This document shows positions 51,106 to 59,855 of a stretch of DNA of 64,000 bases, in pieces. The translations under genes and the position numbers were made by a program. The notes beneath the pieces are model-generated. The model was not told the origin of the DNA. It worked only from the letters and a program-made list of their open reading frames with translations, and did not search any database. The stretch covers positions 124,001 through 188,000 of the forward strand of contig PGXY01000001.1 in NCBI GenBank assembly GCA_002839375.1, written 5' to 3'. The first letter of the stretch is position 1; every line of letters starts with the position of its first letter. Origin of the DNA: Spirochaetae bacterium HGW-Spirochaetae-1 (GTDB lineage: Bacteria > Spirochaetota > UBA4802 > UBA5550).

Positions 51106-52343
51106 TTTTTTCTCCTCTGTCCATTAATGACATCGTTATATATTTCCAGTGTATTCCTGGCGGCAACGGGCCAGGCGTAATTCGCTACGGTCCATTTTCT
51201 GCCGAATTCGCCCATTTTTTGCCGCCGTTTTTTATCGGCCAAAAGTATCAGGATGGCTTCCTTCAGCGCTGCGGGATCTTTGGGCGGGACCAGGATGCCC
51301 GCTTCGGGCGGAACGATCTCCTTTAGCGCCCCCACGGCCGTGGCCACGACGGGAGTCTTGCACGACATGGCCTCGGCTGCCGGAAGACCGAATCCTTCAT
51401 AAAGGGATGACATGACCACCAGTGTTTTCGTGCTGTAAAGGCTCACCAGGCGTTCGTAGCTCACCTTTCCGGTAAAGGTTACTCTCTTCTCCAGCCCCAG
51501 ACTCACCACCATGTCCCAGGCTTTTTTCTTGCCTGGAGGGCCTTCGTCCACGATGGTTAAATGGATATGTTCAGGGAGCATTTTCAATGCCTCTAGAAGA
51601 AAGATCATGCCTTTTTTATAATCCTCGCCGTTCCCCACGAAGAGCAGTTGATTTTCCTCGCGCGGCTCCCCTGTATTCGTGAAGAGTTCCACATCCATGC
51701 CGTTGTATACCACGGATATTTTATCCTTTCTTAAACCGAAGGCGCTGTGCAGTTCATCAACGCCCTTCCGGAAGGATGTTATAACACGGTCAAGACGTTT
51801 TATAACGAAGCGCTGCATGATGAGGGGATAAAAAAGAACCGTGGTCAGCTTGTCCCAGAAATTATTATTCATCATAAGATCGGCATCCCTGTCCCTGGTG
51901 AGAGGGTGATGGACCGTGGTAATCATGGGAATGCCGTAGCCCTTCATGGGGATCATTCCCCATCCCAGGGTCTGTATATCATGTATCAGATCATACTGTT
52001 TGTGTTTTAAAAGGGCTTGCATGGACGAGAAGGCTCTCATGCTGAAGGTCTGCATCTCGGGAAAAACATGGAAACGGCTGAGAAGGTAATCAACAAAATT
52101 CCAGGGTGATAACAGCCTTAAGAGTTTGTCATGGGGAAGGCTTTTTGTTTTTACCATCCAGAGATGGAGATTCTCCAGCCGGTATACCGTGGCCCAATCC
52201 TCCATGGGGTCGGGATAGGGCGGTCCCACGAGAATGTCTATTTCAACGCCCAGCTTGGACAGTTCTTTGGTGAGATTGTAGAGATATATTCCCTGACCGC
52301 CGCAAAAGGGGTTTCCCCGATACAATAAAAATAATACTTTCAT
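51102..52343 (-). CDS. GT4-family glycosyltransferase (tandem paralogue)
   Basis: A 413-aa retaining GT-B glycosyltransferase. It starts MKVLFLLYRGNPFCGGQGIYLYNL and has SSLYEGFGLPAAEAMSCKTPVV in the C-terminal donor domain, matching its downstream neighbour in nearly every block (PPYPDPMED against PPYFPPMEG; FVGNGEDYKKGM against FVGNVEDRKKGI). The pair overlaps by 4 bases (ATGA) and would be translated together, perhaps adding successive sugars to one glycan. The gene upstream on the same strand encodes a small membrane protein, which may be part of the same unit. Confidence 0.9.
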   Translation of the reverse strand: MKVLFLLYRGNPFCGGQGIYLYNLTKELSKLGVEIDILVGPPYPDPMEDWATVYRLENLHLWMVKTKSLPHDKLLRLLSPWNFVDYLLSRFHVFPEMQTFSMRAFSSMQALLKHKQYDLIHDIQTLGWGMIPMKGYGIPMITTVHHPLTRDRDADLMMNNNFWDKLTTVLFYPLIMQRFVIKRLDRVITSFRKGVDELHSAFGLRKDKISVVYNGMDVELFTNTGEPREENQLLFVGNGEDYKKGMIFLLEALKMLPEHIHLTIVDEGPPGKKKAWDMVVSLGLEKRVTFTGKVSYERLVSLYSTKTLVVMSSLYEGFGLPAAEAMSCKTPVVATAVGALKEIVPPEAGILVPPKDPAALKEAILILLADKKRRQKMGEFGRKWTVANYAWPVAARNTLEIYNDVINGQRRKK

Positions 52344-52360
52344 CCGGAGATAACATTCTA

Positions 52361-52813
52361 TTATTTGTTATCCGGCAGTGTTGTTCTGGTGGTTATGATG
52401 GCGACGCCGACCCAGAATACCGATCCAAGGATTACCAGTGAGATAACCGCGGCGGGAATTGCCAGGGCCCAGTAGCTTTTGATATAAATTCCATAGCCTA
52501 ACAACACGGCCAGTGCAAGACTTATGACACAGAGTAAAAATGCCTGAATTTTGGAAAAGTCCTTTTTTTCTACTATTTCCGGCATGGGAGGCACCACCTT
52601 TATCGTAAGAATCGTTAATCCAATCCATAAACCGGTTCCCAGCAGCGCGTAGGAAACGAGCCCTATTGGAACGGCAATGGTGAAATATGAAAAAGGATAC
52701 AGTGTCTCAAAACTATAGTCATTGGAAAGTATGAAGGCTGAATAGGAAAACAGCCCTCCCAGAAGTAAAACCACTATGAGAGACAAATATCCCCAAATTT
52801 TTCCCCGCGGCAT
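52361..52813 (-). CDS. Small four-helix membrane protein
   Basis: I do not recognise a family. The 150-aa protein (ATG at 52813, MPRGKIWGYL) has four hydrophobic helices, arranged as two similar helix pairs: each pair ends in a stretch of the kind GLWIGLTILTIKVVPP and GSVFWVGVAIITTRTTLP, so it looks like an internal duplication. AAGGT lies 8-9 bases before the start. It is 17 bases upstream of the first glycosyltransferase on the same strand and may be co-transcribed, perhaps helping glycan or lipid handling at the membrane. Confidence 0.65.
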   Translation of the reverse strand: MPRGKIWGYLSLIVVLLLGGLFSYSAFILSNDYSFETLYPFSYFTIAVPIGLVSYALLGTGLWIGLTILTIKVVPPMPEIVEKKDFSKIQAFLLCVISLALAVLLGYGIYIKSYWALAIPAAVISLVILGSVFWVGVAIITTRTTLPDNK

Positions 52814-53184
52814 TTGAGTTGACCTTACCTGTTTACAGAACACAACCGGAAATGAGAGACAGCTTCAGAAGTATTCAATCAGCCTGCTTTTTGCTATCTT
52901 TGAAGTAGGATGTGTTCATTTAAATTTTATTAATCAAGAATCCGATGTGCTGAAAATTTGTCAACAGTTTTAATCGGGAGATTTGTTTTATTGGACGCTC
53001 ATTCAATATAGTATCCGGGGCCCTGATTTTTTAGTAAGGAAAAATAATTTGCTTTATTTTTCAAGGAAAACGACCGACAAAGATGATAAGGTAATTGGTG
53101 CGCATTAATTATTCTTTCTTGACAATTCCCTGATTTTTGTTGATAATGCTTTCAGAATAATAATCCAGGCAATAAACGGCAGGT
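52814..53184. other. 371-base intergenic region with a promoter
   Basis: This AT-rich interval lies between divergent genes. It holds the promoter at 53119-53147 for the STAS gene. Toward the minus strand it contains the ribosome-binding site of the small membrane protein. I see no small RNA or coding frame that I can support. Confidence 0.5.
53119..53147 (+). promoter_or_regulatory. Strong sigma-70-type promoter for the STAS gene
   Basis: TTGACA (53119-53124) and GATAAT (53142-53147) are exactly 17 bases apart. Transcription would begin near 53154, 30 bases before the ATG. Confidence 0.75.
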
Positions 53185-53523
53185 ATGAAATTACATTCAC
53201 AATACACGGAAGATTATTTTCTCCTGAAGGTGGAAGGTTCCCTGTCAGTAGAGACCCTGAACACCTTTGAACATGAACTGCTAAATGCCCATAACAAGGG
53301 CCTGCATATTATTATTGATTTTTCAAGCCTGGTCTTTATTGACAGCTCATCACTTGGCGTTATTGTTGTCTTTTTCACAAAACAGATTTCAGTGAAAAAA
53401 CACCTGGTTTTGCTGAATGTCGGCAAGGATATTATGGAAATGTTCGAAATAACAGGGCTTTCCAAGCGTGTTCATATCTTCAGCTCGCTCGATAGGGCCC
53501 TGGATTATATACATAAGAATTGA
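53185..53523 (+). CDS. STAS-domain anti-anti-sigma factor-like protein
   Basis: A 112-aa STAS protein. FIDSSSLGVIVV holds the phosphorylatable Ser of SpoIIAA/RsbV-type antagonists. Phosphorylation by an anti-sigma kinase and dephosphorylation by a SpoIIE phosphatase would control it; the window has a GAF-SpoIIE phosphatase at 16717, but any link is unproven. A strong promoter and a compact operon (canonical pth next, 37 bases on) suggest housekeeping expression. Its partners (anti-sigma factor, sigma factor) are not seen here. Confidence 0.9.
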   Translation: MKLHSQYTEDYFLLKVEGSLSVETLNTFEHELLNAHNKGLHIIIDFSSLVFIDSSSLGVIVVFFTKQISVKKHLVLLNVGKDIMEMFEITGLSKRVHIFSSLDRALDYIHKN

Positions 53524-53560
53524 CTGCTCATGTTTTTTTCTCTCTGGAGTACATGCAATC

Positions 53561-54097
53561 ATGAAAATTATCGCTTTTCTCGGAAATCCCGGTAAAAAGT
53601 ATGCCAGGAACCGGCATAATATAGGGTTTATCGTTGGAGAATATTTTGCCCGGCAACATGGCATTTCCTGCGGACAGAAAAAATTCAATGCCCTTTCAGG
53701 CAATGGGAAAATTGACGGGGAAGATATCTGTCTCCTCTTTCCCCAGACATATATGAATAAGAGCGGCGAGTCGGTCATACCTGCTCTTAACTATTACGGT
53801 CTCGATGTCCATGACCTGGTGGCCGTTCATGATGAAATAGAGTTCAATTTTGGGAGAGTGGAAGTCAAATTTGGCGGGGGGCACAAGGGCCACAACGGGA
53901 TACGTTCCATAGTACAGTGCGCCGCTTCAGCTGATTTTCATCGTATCCGTTTCGGCGTGGGACGGCCCGAAAATCCCGAGATTCCCGTTGCAGACTATGT
54001 CCTCGGTAACTTTCTTCCCGAGGAAATGGTCAGAATAGAAGAATTGCTTCCCCGTATTGACGAAATGCTCATTGATGTGATAAAAAAGCGGGACTGA
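53561..54097 (+). CDS. pth: Peptidyl-tRNA hydrolase
   Basis: Releases peptides from peptidyl-tRNA that has fallen off ribosomes. The 178-aa protein has FLGNPGKKYARNRHNIGF with the catalytic His, QTYMNKSGES, AVHDEIEF with the catalytic Asp, and GGGHKGHNGIRSI. It is the complete canonical enzyme, unlike the Pth-like gene at 5095. I start at the ATG at 53561; a longer reading frame overlaps the STAS gene and lacks homology. GGAG lies upstream, rather far. It is not next to rplY, which is the usual place for pth, and it lies in an operon with the STAS gene. Confidence 0.95.
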   Translation: MKIIAFLGNPGKKYARNRHNIGFIVGEYFARQHGISCGQKKFNALSGNGKIDGEDICLLFPQTYMNKSGESVIPALNYYGLDVHDLVAVHDEIEFNFGRVEVKFGGGHKGHNGIRSIVQCAASADFHRIRFGVGRPENPEIPVADYVLGNFLPEEMVRIEELLPRIDEMLIDVIKKRD

Positions 54098-54131
54098 ACA
54101 AAAGACTGTCATTAAACAAGGGAGATAGGGT

Positions 54132-54728
54132 ATGAAGACAAGGACTCTTGTGGCGCTTGCTGCCGGTGTGGGGGCATATGTTCTCTGTTCGCGCCTGCTG
54201 GTATTTTCCACTGTTCTCTCACTTTTCATAAGCCTGATTATTTTTATCCTGTTCCGGCGCATTCTCTCGTTTGTCATCGACAGGCTGGCTGCCGCGAAGA
54301 ATACCGTTGATGCCTATCCCAGGGATATCACGAAGGTGGTGGAAGAGGGTGTAGCTAAACTGAAAAACATACGCAACAACACACGGAAGATAGACAACAA
54401 CACCGTGGCTGAAAAAATCATCGAAATCTGCCGAGTGGGTCTCGACATCTTCGAGAATATAAAGATCCATCCCGAGGATCTGCAGCGGGCAAAACCCTTC
54501 ATTAATTATTATCTCGATGCCACGGACAAGATCGTATCGCGTTATGTGGAGCTTTCACGCAACAGCAACAACCCGGAAATCAGGGATTCCCTGGACCGGG
54601 TCGAGGCAATGCTGGACCAGATACAGGAAACCTATAAAAAACAGCTCCGGTATCTTCTGGAGGATGATGTGCTTGACCTCAATACGGAGATAACGGTTCT
54701 TGAGAGAACCATGAAGCTCGAGGGGTGA
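54132..54728 (+). CDS. XpaC-like (5-bromo-4-chloroindolyl phosphate hydrolysis) family protein
   Basis: A 198-aa protein with two N-terminal hydrophobic segments and a long helical cytoplasmic tail. The C-terminal part with FINYYLDATDKIVSRYVELS and a run of predicted coiled coil matches the XpaC family, members of which are linked to phosphate-ester hydrolysis phenotypes and are usually of unknown function. GGGAG lies upstream of the ATG, and the gene follows pth by 34 bases, so it may belong to the STAS-pth operon. The stop is 7 bases from the convergent dsbD gene. Confidence 0.75.
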   Translation: MKTRTLVALAAGVGAYVLCSRLLVFSTVLSLFISLIIFILFRRILSFVIDRLAAAKNTVDAYPRDITKVVEEGVAKLKNIRNNTRKIDNNTVAEKIIEICRVGLDIFENIKIHPEDLQRAKPFINYYLDATDKIVSRYVELSRNSNNPEIRDSLDRVEAMLDQIQETYKKQLRYLLEDDVLDLNTEITVLERTMKLEG

Positions 54729-54735
54729 TACGTCC

Positions 54736-56628
54736 CTATCGTATCTGAAAGATGAATCCCGGTGCACCCGCCTTTGTTTCTTTTCCTTTTCCCGACATAT
54801 CTATGGCCCTGAGTACGTCTTTTTCAGAGTAAATATCCCTGAGACAGATGGGGCGGCTGAAATCCGCGCCGGGCGGTATTACGACGAGGAAAGGTATGGA
54901 TCGGCTCCCCATTTTTTCCATGAGTGCCTCGGCTGCCGCATTTTTTACGGTGATATCGGCTATCATAAAGTCGATTCCGCTGTTCCTCACGGCTTCTGCT
55001 ACGGCCGGCGTATAGAGAGAAACCTTTTCCACGAATTTACAGTTGGGGCACCAGTCTGCAGTGAACTTAACCATGCTGACTCTGCCTGAATCGCGGTTCG
55101 TGAGTATTCTTTCTTCGCTGAAGGCTGATGATGATATCTGCGCCGTACCCTCGTCTTTTGTGAGAAATGAAAAGGCGAAGAGATATCCGCCTGCAATTAT
55201 CGCGATGAGTGCCGCTGTTGAAGCGATTCTTTTCCAGCGGGGCTTGAACAGTGCGCCGAATTTTCCGTACTGCCAGAAGGCCGCAGCCAGGAAGGCCAGG
55301 AAGGCCGCCATGGGCAGGTGAAGCGACGAATCAAGGATCGATATGAGATATACGGCAGTGAAGATGAGGAGAAATCCCATGATGTTCTCAAAGGTTCTCA
55401 TCCATTCCCCCGGTTTCGGGATGAGTTTCAGGAGAGGCGGTCTCACGGTGAGGATGAAATAGGGAAGAGCCATTCCCACACCCACGCTCATGAAGATTAT
55501 GAATATAATATAAGGCGGCCGGGTCAGAGCCCAGGCCAGTGTGCCGCCCAGGAAGGGACCGCTGCACGGAGTCGCCAACAGGGTGGCCAGCAACCCCTTT
55601 ATGAACGCGTCGCTGTACCGGTTATCCCTCACCTGTGCAGCTTTGCCGGAGAAAGAGGGTGCCGATATAGTAAAGACCTCAAACATGGACAGGGCCAGTA
55701 CAAAGACAAAGCCCGTCATGACGATAAGAAACAGCCGGTGCTGAAAAAGCCCGCCCCATCCATAACCGAAAAAAGATGCCAGCAGGGCCAGGGCCAGAAA
55801 GCTCGTGAGTATGCCCAGGGAAAAGAGCGAACCCAGCTTTACCAGTTCCTTCCTGCTCTCCCCGGCGTGTTTGACAAAACTCATGATTTTCAGGCTCACC
55901 ACGGGAAGCACGCAGGGCATAAAGTTGAGGATAAAACCGGCGATGAGGCCGAAGATGATGGCCTGAATCAGTCCTGTTATATTCGAAGACTCAATATAGC
56001 GCGGCTCAAAAGTACTGCCTTTTAGGATAGGCCCCGTTTTTTCTGCCGAAGATGCAGTGTCTTTTTTCTGAAGGGTTGCACCGGGAGGAGACGAAGCTGC
56101 GAAGAGAGCCGCAAGGGACGTGCTCTGTATGGTGCTCCCATGGCCGGGATCAGTTATGGTGACAGGATATGGCAGTCTCACCTGTTTCGGTATGCATGTC
56201 GTGGCTGAGCACAGCAGAGCGTCGAAGGTAATGGCCAGTTCATGGAGACCATTCCGGGCGTTTGTCCCTGCCGTGACAGGGACAAAGATTGTAGTTTCAT
56301 CTTTGTATATCCAGACAAACTCTTTTTCGTCCGGGGCATTATATTTTTTTGCCTGGAGGAACTGGGGTACACCGAAGGTGAAATTGTCGTTTTTAGCAAC
56401 AATGATATCTGTGGCCTTTCCTGTTCCGGGTCCTTTAGGGTTGCCGTAAATATGACTCTTGTCAGGCATCTCCACACGAAAAGCAACGAAGGATTTTGAT
56501 CCCCGCTCAAGGGTCAGGGAATCAGGGAGGGGGTAGACGCGGAATTCCGTATATTTTTCTTTTCCGCATCCCGAAAGGGCAAGCAGGGCAGGGAAAAGAG
56601 ACGCAATGATGAAGGTTTTTCGGAGCAT
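54736..56628 (-). CDS. dsbD: DsbD-family thiol:disulfide interchange protein
   Basis: DsbD passes electrons from cytoplasmic thioredoxin to periplasmic disulfide reductases. The N-terminal domain has a lipobox (LSGC) and ALLCSATTCIPKQVRLPY with the redox cysteines. The central part has about eight transmembrane helices, with conserved Cys in FMPCVLPVVSLK and TPCSGPFLGGT. The C-terminal thioredoxin-like domain has TADWCPNCKFVEK. So all three modules are present. I start at the ATG at 56628 (630 aa) since GAGG lies 6 bases upstream; a GTG at 56646 is possible. It is convergent with the XpaC-like gene. Confidence 0.93.
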   Translation of the reverse strand: MLRKTFIIASLFPALLALSGCGKEKYTEFRVYPLPDSLTLERGSKSFVAFRVEMPDKSHIYGNPKGPGTGKATDIIVAKNDNFTFGVPQFLQAKKYNAPDEKEFVWIYKDETTIFVPVTAGTNARNGLHELAITFDALLCSATTCIPKQVRLPYPVTITDPGHGSTIQSTSLAALFAASSPPGATLQKKDTASSAEKTGPILKGSTFEPRYIESSNITGLIQAIIFGLIAGFILNFMPCVLPVVSLKIMSFVKHAGESRKELVKLGSLFSLGILTSFLALALLASFFGYGWGGLFQHRLFLIVMTGFVFVLALSMFEVFTISAPSFSGKAAQVRDNRYSDAFIKGLLATLLATPCSGPFLGGTLAWALTRPPYIIFIIFMSVGVGMALPYFILTVRPPLLKLIPKPGEWMRTFENIMGFLLIFTAVYLISILDSSLHLPMAAFLAFLAAAFWQYGKFGALFKPRWKRIASTAALIAIIAGGYLFAFSFLTKDEGTAQISSSAFSEERILTNRDSGRVSMVKFTADWCPNCKFVEKVSLYTPAVAEAVRNSGIDFMIADITVKNAAAEALMEKMGSRSIPFLVVIPPGADFSRPICLRDIYSEKDVLRAIDMSGKGKETKAGAPGFIFQIR

Positions 56629-56879
56629 GAATGTCCTCTTGTTCACAGGTAATTTGCGGCAGACTATTATCCATGACCAACCGCTGAAACAAATCCTTTT
56701 TACCGCTTGTTAAGTATGACAGGGTTTCCCCCTGAATGCAAGCTGGAATTGTTGATATTGACACTTCTATTTATTAATTGAACTTTAGAGGTGTTAAAGG
56801 ATAAGAATATAGTAAAATACTAAACAATAATTGTTTCATTTTTTTGAATTGGGGTGGGATATTTTTAATTATCCCCGTA

Positions 56880-57710
56880 TCATCCTGTTTTTCGGGGAAG
56901 ATAGCGCAACGGATCGGCCGTTTTTCCGTCATAATCGATTTGAAAGTGTATTTTTCCTGTATCACGGTCCACATATCCCAGGGTTTTTCCCGAGGAGATA
57001 CGATCCCCTTCCCGGACGGTGATATTCTCCAGGTTGGCATATACGGTAATAAAATTATTGTTGTGCTTGAGGACGATATAGCGGCCATAGCCCCGCATAT
57101 ATCCGATTTTTTCCACGGTTCCTGCAGCCGAAGACATGACCGGCGCGCCGTTTTTCCCCCGTATTACCAGGCCAATGGACTTGACTCCCTCCATGCCGTC
57201 GCGGTCATATCGTACGACATGGGCAAGGGGCCACTTAAAAGAAGGGGAAGAGCCCCGGGTTGCTGCCGGAATTGTTTTTGCCGGAGCTTTCCGGCCGGTC
57301 CCGGCGGATACTTCTTTTTTAACAGGGATTCGCAGTGTAGACCCAGCCGCTATATGATTACCTGATTTCATATTGTTGGCTTTTTTCAGTGCATCGGTTG
57401 AAAGACCATATTTTCCTGCAATACTGTAGAGGGTGTCTCCTTTTTTTACTTTGTATCTGACATACACCGTTGTAGTCGATGAAGGGGATACGGTTTTTTT
57501 GACTTTTATGTTTTTTTTCGTGTTTGTGTTACCACTATATTCTCCGCGGATATACTTGTATCTTTTTTGTGAGTAATCCTCGTAGCTTTCCCGGCTTGCA
57601 TAATATTTTTTCCCGTCATGGTTCTGGGCATAGGCAGATACCGGGGCCGCAAGAAGCCCGGTTAAAATAAAAATCTGCAACCTTAGCGTTACTATCCTGT
57701 CTATAAACAC
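56880..57710 (-). CDS. NlpD/EnvC-like protein: LysM plus degenerate LytM
   Basis: A 276-aa exported protein: signal peptide (to about 28), a Lys-rich linker, a LysM domain (84-129, YKVKKGDTLYSIAGKYGLS) and a LytM (M23) domain (159-272). The zinc-binding motifs of active M23 peptidases are lost: HxGxD reads SIGLV, YAHL reads YANL, and the final HxH reads KIH. The end DPLRYLP matches E. coli NlpD almost exactly. It would therefore activate an amidase during cell division rather than cut peptidoglycan itself. Unlike NlpD it shows no clear lipobox. It stands alone, divergent from purA. Confidence 0.9.
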   Translation of the reverse strand: MFIDRIVTLRLQIFILTGLLAAPVSAYAQNHDGKKYYASRESYEDYSQKRYKYIRGEYSGNTNTKKNIKVKKTVSPSSTTTVYVRYKVKKGDTLYSIAGKYGLSTDALKKANNMKSGNHIAAGSTLRIPVKKEVSAGTGRKAPAKTIPAATRGSSPSFKWPLAHVVRYDRDGMEGVKSIGLVIRGKNGAPVMSSAAGTVEKIGYMRGYGRYIVLKHNNNFITVYANLENITVREGDRISSGKTLGYVDRDTGKIHFQIDYDGKTADPLRYLPRKTG

Positions 57711-57817
57711 GGTTTATGCCATCCACACATCGAAGGCGCTATTTTGCCTTAATCTACCTATCGGGTTCAGGAGCTTTATAGTTTAGCATTAATAAAATTA
57801 TTTTTTTATATTTTCTG

Positions 57818-57835
57818 CCCCTGCTCCGGCAGGGG
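57818..57835 (+). other. GC hairpin in the purA leader
   Basis: CCCCTGC (57818-57824) and GCAGGGG (57829-57835) form a 7-base stem with a 4-base loop, followed by GAGAGATTTTATT. No upstream plus-strand gene needs a terminator here, so it may be a leader structure of purA or a boundary for the divergent NlpD-like gene. Confidence 0.4.
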
Positions 57836-57989
57836 AGAGATTTTATTGAAAAGGAATACACAAAAGGGTATTTTTGTAGAGAAATGAGCTGTGAGCCGAT
57901 GATCGGGGTGAAAAAGGCTTGTTATTTTTAACTTTTATTTTTTAATGACGGTTTGTTCGCAAAATATTTCAAATAATACAGAGGTAGTG

Positions 57990-59258
57990 ATGAGCTGTTC
58001 GGTCGCCATAGGAACGCAATGGGGAGATGAGGGCAAGGCCAAGATGATCGATTATTTCACCAAGGATGCGGATATTGTTGTCCGTTATCAGGGGGGTGCC
58101 AATGCCGGTCATACGGTCGTAGTAAACGGAAAAAAATATGTGTTTCATCTCGTTCCATCGGGTATCCTGCATAAGGATAAGCATTGCGTTGTAGGGAACG
58201 GCCTGGTGCTGGATCCCGTACAGCTCATGGAGGAAGTGGAGTCGCTCGAACTGGAGGGGCTCGATGCTAAAAAGCGCCTGTTTATTTCCGACGCGGTTCA
58301 CCTGATCCTTCCCTATCACAAGGCCCTGGATGCGGCCATGGAAGAATTTCGTTCACAGAAAATAGGCACGACCAACCGGGGAATCGGCCCCTGTTATGCC
58401 GATAAGTGCCTGCGTACAGGTATCCGCGCCGGCGAAATTTTTGATGAGAATACTTTGAAAGAACGGGTCACCATCGCCCTGAAAATGAAAAATCTCGAAC
58501 TGGAAAAGGTATACAATAAACCTCCTTTTACGCTGGAAGAGATCATGGATATCCTTACGGTTTTCAGAAAAAAGGCCGGAAAGATGATTATCAACACTCA
58601 GAATTATCTGCACCAGTCGCTCAAAGAGAATAAAAAGATACTTCTGGAAGGCGCCCAGGGATATGCCCTTGATATAGATCATGGCACCTATCCCTATGTG
58701 ACATCATCGAACCCCACAATCGGCGGGGCGCTTCTGGGCACGGGACTCAATTCCTTTCATGTCAACGAGGTGATTGGCATTGCCAAGGCCTATGTGACGC
58801 GTGTCGGCGAAGGCCCCTTTCCCACGGAAGACACCGGTAGCGATGGAGACCGGCTCAGAGTAAACGGCAAGGAATTCGGATCCACCACGGGAAGGCCGCG
58901 GCGATGCGGCTGGTTTGACGTGGAACTCCTGAAGCAGTCAGCCAGGATAAATGGACTTACCAGCATATCACTCACCAAGCTCGATGTGCTCACCGGTTTC
59001 GGGAAAATAAAGGTTGCCGTAGGATATGAAAAAAAAGGCAAAAAAATTGATTATTTTCCCTCGGCAGAACTGGGAACGATAAAACCTGTATATGAAGAGC
59101 TTGACGGATGGGAGGAGGATATCGATCGCGTTATGAATTATGAGGATCTTCCTTCAGGAGCCCGCGACTACATTGATTTTCTGGAAAAAGCCGTGGGAGT
59201 AAAAATTACTGTTGTATCCGTAGGGCCAGGCAGGGAAAGCACATTTCTGCGGGGCTGA
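57990..59258 (+). CDS. purA: Adenylosuccinate synthetase
   Basis: Joins IMP and aspartate with GTP to give adenylosuccinate, the first step to AMP. The P-loop-like GTQWGDEGKAKMIDYF, the loop QGGANAGHTVV, IGTTNRGIGPCYADK, EGAQGYALDIDHGTYPYVTSSNP and GEGPFPTE are typical. The C-terminal TTGRPRRCGWFD and KLDVLTGF motifs are intact. I start at the ATG at 57990 (422 aa), since a longer frame adds a poor, non-conserved N-terminus, and AGAGGT lies upstream. The gene is monocistronic, followed by its own gap and the tRNA-Lys promoter. Confidence 0.97.
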   Translation: MSCSVAIGTQWGDEGKAKMIDYFTKDADIVVRYQGGANAGHTVVVNGKKYVFHLVPSGILHKDKHCVVGNGLVLDPVQLMEEVESLELEGLDAKKRLFISDAVHLILPYHKALDAAMEEFRSQKIGTTNRGIGPCYADKCLRTGIRAGEIFDENTLKERVTIALKMKNLELEKVYNKPPFTLEEIMDILTVFRKKAGKMIINTQNYLHQSLKENKKILLEGAQGYALDIDHGTYPYVTSSNPTIGGALLGTGLNSFHVNEVIGIAKAYVTRVGEGPFPTEDTGSDGDRLRVNGKEFGSTTGRPRRCGWFDVELLKQSARINGLTSISLTKLDVLTGFGKIKVAVGYEKKGKKIDYFPSAELGTIKPVYEELDGWEEDIDRVMNYEDLPSGARDYIDFLEKAVGVKITVVSVGPGRESTFLRG

Positions 59259-59293
59259 CCGGGCACTTTTTTAACAAAAACTTTTATTTTTTA

Positions 59294-59321
59294 TTGACAG
59301 TGAAGGCAAGGTTAATATATC
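59294..59321 (+). promoter_or_regulatory. Promoter for the tRNA-Lys/tRNA-Glu pair
   Basis: TTGACA (59294-59299) and TATATC (59316-59321) are 16 bases apart. Transcription would begin near 59328, 13 bases before tRNA-Lys. Confidence 0.6.
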
Positions 59322-59340
59322 GGTATTCCTACGCTTTTGC

Positions 59341-59413
59341 GAGTCGCTAGCTCAGTTGGTAGAGCAACGGCCTTTTAAGCCGTGGGTCCTGGGTTCGAAT
59401 CCCAGGCGACTCA
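59341..59413 (+). tRNA. tRNA-Lys (anticodon TTT)
   Basis: Acceptor arms GAGTCGC (59341-59347) and GCGACTC (59406-59412) pair fully, with A as discriminator. The anticodon stem ACGGC/GCCGT encloses the loop CTTTTAA with anticodon TTT. D-arm and T-arm (GGTTCGAATCC) are normal. It is the first of two tRNAs in one transcript. CCA is not encoded. Confidence 0.97.
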
Positions 59414-59481
59414 CAGAGTCTACAGGGTTTTCAGTAATGCATTTGGTTGCTGGCAATTCAATATGATTCAATATATAATTT

Positions 59482-59554
<73 letters not shown>

Positions 59555-59560
59555 CTTAAA

Positions 59561-59600
59561 AGAAAGGGCGGTTCAGATGAATCGCCCTTTCTTGTTTTAA
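59561..59600 (+). terminator. Rho-independent terminator of the tRNA operon
   Basis: AGAAAGGGCG (59561-59570) pairs with CGCCCTTTCT (59583-59592), followed by the T-rich TGTTTT. It lies directly after tRNA-Glu and ends the Lys-Glu tRNA transcript. Confidence 0.85.
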
Positions 59601-59684
59601 AAGTTTATCGAACCCTGGAAAAAAATTGTAATTGTCATTGCCAGCATCCTGATTTCCCGCAAAAAAAAATTATCCATCCCGCCC

Positions 59685-59712
59685 TTGACTTGACCTCAAA
59701 TCCATGTATACT
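59685..59712 (+). promoter_or_regulatory. Promoter for the porin-like gene
   Basis: TTGACT (59685-59690) and TATACT (59707-59712) are 16 bases apart. The message would have a leader of about 135 bases before the ATG at 59856, which has a strong AAGGAGG. The interval 59601-59855 contains nothing else I can support; one open plus-strand frame there spans tRNA-Glu and is not a gene. Confidence 0.55.
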
Positions 59713-59855
59713 TGTAAACACGAAAAATGAATTATCTTTTTTAAAATGGACAAAACCGTGTGATCAAATGTATCGCATGCGTTATTGTCTGAATAACCGT
59801 CACGGTTAGCCGTGGAAAATCCCTATACGTACATATAAATTAAGGAGGTTTTTCG

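Noticed and set aside
54726-54745. GATACG/CGTATC inverted repeat between the XpaC-like and dsbD genes
   Set aside because: The stem is six bases and overlaps a coding end without a T run.
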